In this document: positions 1 through 4,236 of the stretch, in pieces | Layout: each line of letters begins with the position of its first letter | Numbering within the stretch: the stretch's first letter is position 1 | Assembly (NCBI GenBank): GCA_045628925.1 | Contig: JAZQQF010000080.1 | Coordinates: forward strand, 1-5,704 | Direction: 5' to 3' | Source of the DNA: UBA1774 sp045628925 | Lineage (GTDB): Bacteria > Bacillota > Clostridia > Oscillospirales > Oscillospiraceae | DNA length: 5,704 nucleotides | Program-made: the position numbers and the translations under genes | Notes under the pieces: generated by a model | Databases searched by the model: none | What the model saw: only the letters and a program-made list of their open reading frames with translations | What the model was told of the DNA's origin: nothing

Positions 1-13
1 CGGAAAGGTGTCG

Positions 14-30
14 GGAAACCTACGGTTTCC
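14..30. repeat. Short inverted repeat (7-bp stem, 3-nt loop)
   Basis: GGAAACC (14-20) and GGTTTCC (24-30) are perfect reverse complements around a TAC loop. No T-run follows on either strand, so it does not look like an intrinsic terminator. It lies at the edge of a repeat-rich intergenic stretch and is probably part of the same repetitive cassette as the larger hairpin at 48-81. Function unknown. Confidence 0.6.
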
Positions 31-47
31 TGACTGCCCTTCTTTCT

Positions 48-81
48 CTCCACTTTCTTCGGGCAAGCGAAGAAAGTGGAG
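48..81. repeat. Long perfect inverted repeat (14-bp stem, 6-nt loop)
   Basis: CTCCACTTTCTTCG (48-61) is perfectly complementary to CGAAGAAAGTGGAG (68-81), with loop GGCAAG (62-67). The left arm continues a pyrimidine-rich run from about 37. A 14-bp perfect stem is unlikely by chance. Neither strand has a U-tract after the stem, so a simple rho-independent terminator is unlikely. From general knowledge, hairpins of this kind occur as dispersed intergenic repeats in gut Clostridia; whether this one is repeated elsewhere in its genome cannot be seen here. Confidence 0.75.
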
Positions 82-139
82 CCGCCGGAGGCAGCGGCAC
101 CATCTTGCAGTTCCGAATGCACCCCCGGCGAATCCGTAC
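79..139. repeat. Direct repeat copy A (about 61 bp)
   Basis: This segment aligns without gaps to 195-255 at a fixed offset of 116 bp. By hand I count about 49 of 61 identical positions. The best-conserved parts are the first 27 bases (GAGCCGCCGG start, CGGCACCATCT end, one mismatch) and the last 17 (CCCCGGCG then ATCCG). The middle is diverged. It begins inside the right arm of the 48-81 hairpin, so the two may form one composite element. No protein is credible here, although short frames run through it. Confidence 0.7.
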
Positions 140-148
140 AACCTCTGC

Positions 149-168
149 GGGCGCATCGTGATGCGCCC
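149..168. repeat. Palindromic GC-rich hairpin between the direct repeats
   Basis: GGGCGCATC (149-157) and GATGCGCCC (160-168) are perfect reverse complements, leaving a CGTG-type tight loop if the innermost pair opens. There is no T-tract, so it is not a typical terminator. It sits midway between repeat copies A and B. Similar palindromes ending in GCGCCCCTAC are familiar as dispersed intergenic repeats in gut Firmicutes. That comparison is from memory and needs a genome-wide search. Confidence 0.65.
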
Positions 169-194
169 CTACGGGAAGAGCCGGACACTACGCA

Positions 195-255
195 GAGCCG
201 CCGGCGGCAGCGGCACCATCTGACATATCCGCACCTATCCCCGGCGGATCCGCAC
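195..255. repeat. Direct repeat copy B (about 61 bp)
   Basis: This is the second copy of the element at 79-139. It contains the perfect palindrome GCCGCCGGCGGC (197-208), where copy A has one changed base. It is not preceded by the 48-81 type hairpin. It ends shortly before the terminator of the minus-strand FAH-family gene, so it lies just downstream of that gene. Two copies are too few and too diverged for a CRISPR array, and there is no evidence of a transposase. Confidence 0.7.
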
Positions 256-270
256 CGGCGGCGACAGAAT

Positions 271-308
271 AAAAAACAGAGGAACGCGGCGAACGCATTC
301 CTCTGTTT
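271..308 (-). terminator. Rho-independent terminator of the FAH-family gene
   Basis: Read on the minus strand, an 11-bp perfect stem (AAACAGAGGAA at 308-298 with TTCCTCTGTTT at 284-274) is extended by one mismatch and three further G/C pairs around a 5-nt loop. The T-run continues to 271, giving TTTTTT over 276-271, followed by ATT. The stem starts about 10 nt after the TAA stop at 319-321. Position, stem and T-run all fit an intrinsic terminator for the minus-strand gene. Confidence 0.9.
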
Positions 309-318
309 CGTTTCAATC

Positions 319-963
319 TTACACCAGCCGGTTCGTCAGCGTCCCGATGCCCTCGATGCTGACGGACACCACGTCGCCCTTTTTCAGCCATGTGCGCTGA
401 CCCTTGGGCTTGCCCAGAATGACCCCGGCGGGTGTGCCGGTGAAGACCAGATCGCCGGGCTTCAGGGGCAGAAAATCGCTCACGTAGCGGACGATCTCCG
501 CGCAGGAGAAGAGCATATTCGTCACGTCGTCGTCCTGCACGGTCACGCCGTTCACGGCGCAGGTGATGCGGTGGGGCTGCGCCGGGTCAAATTCGGCGGC
601 GGGCACGATCCGCGGCCCGATGGGGGCAAAGCCGGGGAAGGTCTTGCCGATGAGCCACTGGTTGGAGCGGAACTGGCAGTCCCGCGCAGAGAGGTCGTTC
701 CCGCAGGTATAGCCGAAGATGGCCGCCTGCGCTTCTTCCAGAGAGGCGTGGTAGACCTCCTTCCCGATGACGGCCACCAGCTCGGCCTCATAGTCATAGC
801 AGCGGTGCCATTCGGGGAGCGTAATTTCGTCCCCGTCGGCGGCCAGCGCGTCCGGGAATTTGGAGAAGATGACCGGCTCGGTCGGCGCTTCGCCGCCGGT
901 CTCCTCGGCGTGGGAACGGTAATTCAGCCCCACGCAGACGATCTTTTCGGGTTTATCAGACAA
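319..963 (-). CDS. Fumarylacetoacetate hydrolase family protein
   Basis: This 214-residue protein is a compact FAH-fold enzyme. The family includes acylpyruvate hydrolases, oxaloacetate decarboxylases and 2-oxo-hept-3-ene-dioate type hydratases, which act in the cytoplasm on 2-oxo acids using a divalent metal. Visible family features: VGLNYRSHAEE near the N-terminus with a likely catalytic His18/Glu21 pair; YDYEAEL with metal ligands Glu59 and Glu61; GNDLSARD with metal ligand Asp90; GKTFPGFAPIGP with Lys107; and FTGTPAGV at 174-181. The TTG start at 963 is chosen because AAAAGGAG (980-973) lies 9 nt upstream and the protein then begins at the usual family point. An in-frame ATG at 1104 would add 47 unfamiliar residues and overlap the divergent gene. 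A strong terminator follows, so the gene is probably monocistronic. The substrate cannot be told from the sequence. Confidence 0.93.
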   Translation of the reverse strand: MSDKPEKIVCVGLNYRSHAEETGGEAPTEPVIFSKFPDALAADGDEITLPEWHRCYDYEAELVAVIGKEVYHASLEEAQAAIFGYTCGNDLSARDCQFRSNQWLIGKTFPGFAPIGPRIVPAAEFDPAQPHRITCAVNGVTVQDDDVTNMLFSCAEIVRYVSDFLPLKPGDLVFTGTPAGVILGKPKGQRTWLKKGDVVSVSIEGIGTLTNRLV

Positions 964-972
964 TGCGATCCA

Positions 973-980
973 CTCCTTTT
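973..980 (-). promoter_or_regulatory. Ribosome binding site that sets the TTG start
   Basis: On the minus strand AAAAGGAG is followed by 9 nt and then TTG at 963-961. This is the only good Shine-Dalgarno sequence near the 5' end of the FAH-family gene, and it supports TTG initiation rather than the in-frame ATG at 1104. Confidence 0.8.
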
Positions 981-1009
981 CAGATGCCGGGGACGCAGCC
1001 CCGTCGAAA

Positions 1010-1025
1010 CCGGGAAAAATCCCGG
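1010..1025. promoter_or_regulatory. Inverted repeat in the divergent control region (possible operator)
   Basis: CCGGGA (1010-1015) and TCCCGG (1020-1025) are perfect inverted arms around AAAA. The repeat lies in the 123-bp gap between the FAH-family gene and the divergent ModE-like regulator, just upstream of weak promoter-like sequences for the regulator. It could be an operator or a small hairpin in the leader of the FAH transcript. There is no direct evidence of protein binding. Confidence 0.3.
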
Positions 1026-1033
1026 ACGTTAGC

Positions 1034-1062
1034 TTGTAATGACGCTTCGGATTTGTTAAACT
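1034..1062 (+). promoter_or_regulatory. Weak candidate promoter for the ModE-like regulator
   Basis: TTGTAA (1034-1039) and TAAACT (1057-1062) are separated by 17 nt, each matching 4 of 6 bases of the sigma-A consensus. Alternatively, TGTAAT at 1035-1040 could be a -10 element (5 of 6), but it has no recognisable -35. The first option would start transcription only a few bases before the ribosome binding site at 1071-1078. I could not settle between them, and found no convincing promoter for the divergent FAH gene. Confidence 0.25.
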
Positions 1063-1086
1063 GAGGGGGTAAAGGAGGCGTTTTCC

Positions 1087-1425
1087 ATGGCTGAGACCTT
1101 TCACTGCAACGCACGCCTGCGCGTTTCCGGCAGCGCGGAGGATCCGCGCTTTGCCTTCGGCCCCGGGACGGCCCGCCTGCTGGAGGGCATCGTGGAGCTA
1201 AGGTCGCTGAATCAGGCGGCAAAGCGCATGGGCATGGCCTATTCCAAGGCGTGGAAAAGCATCCGGGATACGGAGGCGCAGCTGGGCTTCGAGCTGATCG
1301 AGCGGCACGCCCAGCACGGCAGCGTCCTCACCGAGAAGGGGAAGCGCTTTCTGGATTGCTTCCTCCGCGCCGAGGAGGCCGCCAACGCCGCCGCCGAGGC
1401 GGTGTTCGCAGGCTGGGAGGAATGA
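1087..1425 (+). CDS. ModE-like winged helix-turn-helix regulator (DNA-binding domain only)
   Basis: This 112-residue protein resembles the N-terminal DNA-binding domain of molybdate regulator ModE, related to the LysR-type HTH. After a short N-terminal strand segment (about 6-26) comes a helix-turn-helix around residues 40-60 (SLNQAAKRMGMAYSKAWKSI), then LGFELIERH and a wing with SVLTEKGKRFL (79-89), and a C-terminal helix rich in Ala and Glu that may serve dimerisation. Full ModE proteins (about 260 residues) carry C-terminal MOP/TOBE domains that bind molybdate; these are absent, so the signal sensed, if any, is unknown. AAAGGAGG (1071-1078) lies 8 nt before the ATG. The gene is divergent from the FAH-family gene, a common arrangement for a local regulator, and ends 4 bp from the convergent U32 gene. 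The regulatory target is an inference. Confidence 0.88.
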   Translation: MAETFHCNARLRVSGSAEDPRFAFGPGTARLLEGIVELRSLNQAAKRMGMAYSKAWKSIRDTEAQLGFELIERHAQHGSVLTEKGKRFLDCFLRAEEAANAAAEAVFAGWEE

Positions 1426-1429
1426 GCGC

Positions 1430-3436
1430 TCAGAGCATATTCCGGAAATAGGGCCCCAGCGTCCGCGCTTCGGGCCAGGGCGCTTTTTCCATGAGGAGAC
1501 GCGCGGCGGCCTCGCATTCGGCTTTGCTCTCCGTGGTGAAAAAGGCAGTCACGAAATCCAGCCCGCGCAGGTCCTTATCCCCGATATACAGCGGCACCGC
1601 GTTCAGCAGCGCGCTGTACTGCTTCCGGTGGCACAGGACGGTGAACTCCGTACCCTGCCGGTCGCGGAGCTTCTGCCGCCCGTCGCAGCTGCCGCAGCCG
1701 GATTTCCCCTGCATGGGGCAGCAGCGGTAGAGCATCAGGGGCAGATGCCCGTAGGCGATGACGCCGCGAGGGATGCTGCCGGAGAGATGCGGCACGGCCT
1801 TCATGCTCACTTCCGGACTCAGCAGCGCTTCACTTACGCCGATGGCGGCCCACTCCCGCAGAGAGCGGGAATTGAGGATGTTCAGATCGTGCCCGCCGGA
1901 AACGGCGAAGCCCAGCTCCCGCGCCAAGCGCACCGTGCCGGGGTTCCCGGCGCAGACGGTCCTGAGGCCCAGCGCTTTCAGCGTTTCCAGCCTTTCCCGC
2001 AGCGCGGCTTCCTGCGTGGGGAAGACCAGCCGCGGCACTTCGCCCATGAGCTTTTCGCCCAGCGCTTCGATGCATTCACGGTCGATTTCCTCCACGGGGA
2101 GGGTGATCCGTTCCGCTTCGGGCAGGTCGAATAACTGCTCCTTCGTTTCAAATCTGAGACGCAGCTTCGGCTGCGTTTTTCTGTTTTCCGGGGTTTCCGG
2201 CGTGAACGTGCCGACCGTCTCGTGGGGCGGGACGGTCTCGCGCAGCGTGAGAAGCCTGTCCAGCGCGTCCCGGCGGAGAGGGTTCAGCTTCGCGGTATAG
2301 CCGGGGTCGCAATTTTCCTGCAGCTCCCGCAGCACGAAGGGGGTGCCGCCGGTCTTTTCCAGCGCGGCGCGGGCTTCCATGGGCTTCGTGCGCACCTCCT
2401 CCGGCGCTTCGCCGGAAACGGTGACGGAGTGCGTCCCGTCCGTCACGGTGAGGGAGGCGGGCGCATCCGGCAGCACGGTGAGGGCCATGTCCACCGGGAC
2501 GCGGCTCAGTTCCCGCCGATACAGCCCCGCAAGCTCGCCCAGCACGGCGGCGGAATCCGATTTGTCCGCCTCGGTGCGGACGCCGAACATGGATAGATTG
2601 CGCTTGCCGGTGAGGTACCCGTCCGTAAAGCCACTGCGGGAAAAGACCTTTTCCAGCCGGGTCAGGTCGTAGGCTTCCCCGTCCACAGCTTTGCGGCAGG
2701 CGTCCACCGCGGCGGCCACGTATTCCGGGCGGCGCAGGCGGCCCTCAATTTTCAGCGAACACACGCCCGCGTCCGTCAGCTCCCGCAGATGGGGGACGAG
2801 GCAGGCGTCCTTCAGACTCAGAGCATAGGGCCGGTCGCCCGCCCGGAAGTCCAGACGGCAGGGCTGGGCGCAGAGACCCCGGTTGCCGCTGCGCTCCCCC
2901 AGCATGGCGGAGAGCAGGCACTGGCCGCTGAAACCCATGCACAGCGCGCCGTGGACGAAGGTCTCCAGCTCGATGTCCACCGCGTCGCGTATCTTGCGGA
3001 TTTCCGTGAGGCTCAGTTCCCGTGCGAGGATGGCGCGGGTAAAGCCCCTTTCCTGCATGAGCTTTGCGCCCTCCGCATTGTGGACGCACATCTGCGTGGA
3101 GGCATGGCGGGCAAGAGAGGGCACGTGCTCCCGGAACAGGGACACCGCCGCCATGTCCTGCAAAATCACCGCGTCCGCCCCGGACCCGGCCACCTCCCGC
3201 ACCGTATCGTACAGCGCGGGCAGCTCCGTATCCGTTACCAGCGTGTTCACCGTCACATGGACGCGGACGCCCCGGCCGTGACAGTAGCTGACCGCTTTTT
3301 TCAAATCGTCGTCTCCGAAATTATCCGCCTTGCGCCGGGCATTGAAGCCCTTCGTGCCCAGATAGACCGCGTCGGCCCCGCTGCGCACGGCGGCCAGCAG
3401 CTGCTCGGAGCCGCCCACAGGCGCCAGTATCTCCAT
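1430..3436 (-). CDS. U32 family protein (long form, YdcP/RlhA-like)
   Basis: This 668-residue protein belongs to the U32 'peptidase' family (COG0826). Characterised relatives RlhA, TrhP and UbiU/V act in RNA hydroxylation or ubiquinone hydroxylation and, where studied, carry an Fe-S cluster; the protease label is historical. The N-terminal TIM-barrel-like part begins MEILAPVGG and contains ADAVYLG. The family signature spans 158-176 (E-T-F-V-H-G-A-L-C ... G-Q-C-L-L-S). Cys166, Cys173, Cys189 and Cys193 (GLCAQPC), with Cys226 before SLKIEGR, are candidate cluster ligands. Residues about 290-410 form the inserted region typical of long forms (DUF3656-like). The C-terminal part has a second Cys group (572, 573, 581, 584, 602) followed by LLNAVPLYIGD. 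Its ATG overlaps the stop of the upstream isomerase gene as TGATG, with only a weak SD-like AGGG, so translation is probably coupled. The likely role is RNA base modification; the exact target is unknown. Confidence 0.93.
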   Translation of the reverse strand: MEILAPVGGSEQLLAAVRSGADAVYLGTKGFNARRKADNFGDDDLKKAVSYCHGRGVRVHVTVNTLVTDTELPALYDTVREVAGSGADAVILQDMAAVSLFREHVPSLARHASTQMCVHNAEGAKLMQERGFTRAILARELSLTEIRKIRDAVDIELETFVHGALCMGFSGQCLLSAMLGERSGNRGLCAQPCRLDFRAGDRPYALSLKDACLVPHLRELTDAGVCSLKIEGRLRRPEYVAAAVDACRKAVDGEAYDLTRLEKVFSRSGFTDGYLTGKRNLSMFGVRTEADKSDSAAVLGELAGLYRRELSRVPVDMALTVLPDAPASLTVTDGTHSVTVSGEAPEEVRTKPMEARAALEKTGGTPFVLRELQENCDPGYTAKLNPLRRDALDRLLTLRETVPPHETVGTFTPETPENRKTQPKLRLRFETKEQLFDLPEAERITLPVEEIDRECIEALGEKLMGEVPRLVFPTQEAALRERLETLKALGLRTVCAGNPGTVRLARELGFAVSGGHDLNILNSRSLREWAAIGVSEALLSPEVSMKAVPHLSGSIPRGVIAYGHLPLMLYRCCPMQGKSGCGSCDGRQKLRDRQGTEFTVLCHRKQYSALLNAVPLYIGDKDLRGLDFVTAFFTTESKAECEAAARLLMEKAPWPEARTLGPYFRNML
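1458..1488 (+). terminator. Possible plus-strand terminator for the ModE-like gene, inside the U32 gene
   Basis: AGCGTCC (1458-1464) can pair with GGGCGCT (1478-1484), including one G-U pair. The 13-nt loop can form a small inner stem, and TTTTT (1484-1488) follows. It lies 33 nt after the regulator's stop codon, which is the right place for its terminator, but within the last codons of the convergent U32 gene. The large loop and short T-run make it a weak candidate. Confidence 0.4.
2159..2180 (+). terminator. Terminator-like hairpin antisense to the middle of the U32 gene
   Basis: On the plus strand ACGCAGC (2159-2165), a TTCG tetraloop and GCTGCGT (2170-2176) form a perfect stem, followed by T to 2180. 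This is a textbook intrinsic terminator shape, but it points against the U32 coding strand. It corresponds to U32 residues about 420-426 (K-T-Q-P-K-L-R), a probable linker between domains where codon choice is relatively free. It could stop antisense transcripts coming from the regulator gene about 730 bp upstream, or be a chance result of a GC-rich coding sequence. Confidence 0.45.
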
Positions 3437-4029
3437 CAGTCGATGACCCTGATGGAGGTGATGACCGGCTGGAAGGAGCGGGGCACGGTGCCGTTATCGT
3501 CGGAGACCGGGGTGTCCTGACAGATGGCGTCCACCACCTCCATACCGGAGGTGACCCAGCCGAAGCCGGCATAGTTCCCGTCCAGGAAGGTGCTGTCCTC
3601 ATGGACGATGAAAAACTGGCTGCTGCCGGAATTGAAGTCGTTGGCGCGGGCCATGGACAGCACGCCGCGCACATGGCTGATATCGTTCTCCACGCCGTTG
3701 TTGGCAAATTCGCCCCGGATGGGGTTCTCGCTGCCGCCGGTGCCGTTGCCCTTCGGGTCGCCGCCCTGGATCATGAAGCCGCTCATGACGCGGTGGAAGG
3801 TCAGTCCGTCGTAGAAGCCCTCATTGGCGAGGTTAATGAAATTCGTCACGCTGATGGGCGCGGTGTCCGCATCCAGCTCGGCGGCGATGACGCCGTAGTC
3901 CTGCACCTCGATCTCGATGTGATGCAGGCCCTTGAGATAGGGCGAATCGTCGTCCGCTTCCTTTTTGCAGCCGCAGAGCAGGGCCGCGAGGCAGAGGACG
4001 GTGAGCACAAGAACGGATAGCTTTTTCAT
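3436..4029 (-). CDS. Lipoprotein cyclophilin-type peptidyl-prolyl cis-trans isomerase
   Basis: This 197-residue protein catalyses cis-trans isomerisation of Xaa-Pro bonds and should act outside the membrane, assisting folding of exported proteins. Residues 1-20 form a lipoprotein signal peptide (MKK, a hydrophobic core, then lipobox L-C-G with Cys21 as the lipidation site). An acidic linker follows, and the cyclophilin domain runs from about 38 to the end. Active-site motifs are intact: FHRV (78-81, catalytic Arg80), FMIQGGD (85-91), MARA (126-129), SSQFFI (136-141) and FLDGNYAGFGWV (148-159). The position matching human CypA Trp121, involved in cyclosporin binding, appears to be Phe148, as in many bacterial members. 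AGGAGG (4044-4039) lies 9 nt before the ATG. It is the first gene of a pair with the U32 gene, sharing one base in TGATG. Confidence 0.95.
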   Translation of the reverse strand: MKKLSVLVLTVLCLAALLCGCKKEADDDSPYLKGLHHIEIEVQDYGVIAAELDADTAPISVTNFINLANEGFYDGLTFHRVMSGFMIQGGDPKGNGTGGSENPIRGEFANNGVENDISHVRGVLSMARANDFNSGSSQFFIVHEDSTFLDGNYAGFGWVTSGMEVVDAICQDTPVSDDNGTVPRSFQPVITSIRVID

Positions 4030-4047
4030 AAAACAATACCTCCTGCG

Positions 4048-4080
4048 TATGCTGTGGATATCTTACCATGCTACAGCATA
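4048..4080. promoter_or_regulatory. Inverted repeat in the isomerase leader/promoter
   Basis: TATGCTGT (4048-4055) and ACAGCATA (4073-4080) are perfect 8-bp inverted arms separated by 17 nt. The outer arm also forms a compact palindrome, ATGCT-AC-AGCAT (4068-4079). The whole element lies between the isomerase ribosome binding site and its candidate -35, and it covers the candidate -10. This suits an operator with two half-sites or a leader hairpin; which one is not decidable here. Confidence 0.4.
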
Positions 4081-4104
4081 GCACAGCACGCCGCGCTTTT
4101 CCAG
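4075..4104 (-). promoter_or_regulatory. Candidate extended -10 promoter of the isomerase-U32 pair
   Basis: On the minus strand TGCTATGCT gives an extended -10 (TGn plus TATGCT, 4 of 6, at 4080-4075). A poor -35, CTGGAA, lies 18 nt upstream (4104-4099). Transcription would start near 4068, leaving a leader of about 40 nt with the AGGAGG site. No better promoter is visible in the gap on this strand. Confidence 0.35.
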
Positions 4105-4160
4105 TACCCCCGGCGATTTTCGATCTGCGCGGAAAATGATGAAAGCGCCCGAAACAGGGC

Positions 4161-4189
4161 TTGCAAGCTCCGGCGCGGTTTGATATAGT
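4161..4189 (+). promoter_or_regulatory. Sigma-A-type promoter of the SGNH hydrolase-RluA pair
   Basis: TTGCAA (4161-4166) and TATAGT (4184-4189) are separated by exactly 17 nt and match the consensus at 4 and 5 of 6 bases. Both elements sit inside perfect palindromes: GCTTGCAAGC (4159-4168) and GATATA-G-TATATC (4182-4194). Transcription should start near 4196, which leaves no room for a ribosome binding site before the ATG at 4204 and so favours the start at 4237. Confidence 0.65.
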
Positions 4190-4236
4190 ATATCAGTTCC
4201 GGTATGAACGAAACGCGGAAGGGAAGAGACAGTGGG

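Noticed and set aside
48..81. 14-bp hairpin as a terminator of an upstream gene
   Set aside because: No T-run follows the stem on either strand, and no upstream gene end can be recognised in the first bases.
8..223. Short plus-strand open frame over the repeats
   Set aside because: It is made of hairpin and repeat sequence, with no convincing ribosome binding site and an Arg/Pro-rich translation typical of non-coding GC-rich DNA.
79..255. CRISPR array
   Set aside because: There are only two copies, diverged, about 61 bp long, with a hairpin in the interval and no cas gene nearby.
76..1032. Long open frame on the plus strand (318 codons)
   Set aside because: It runs through the repeats and terminator and then antisense to the FAH-family gene, whose family motifs are clear. 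Its translation has no family resemblance.
1430..3436. U32 protein as a collagenase-like protease
   Set aside because: The protease name is historical. The cysteine pattern matches members studied as RNA or quinone hydroxylation factors with Fe-S clusters.
2789..3520. Plus-strand open frame of 243 codons
   Set aside because: It is antisense to the U32 gene and the end of the isomerase gene, both of which have strong family motifs.
4204..4236. Upstream ATG as the start of the SGNH hydrolase
   Set aside because: It lies about 8 nt after the predicted transcription start with no room for a ribosome binding site. The extra 11 residues are not needed for the signal anchor. It remains possible if transcription starts further upstream.
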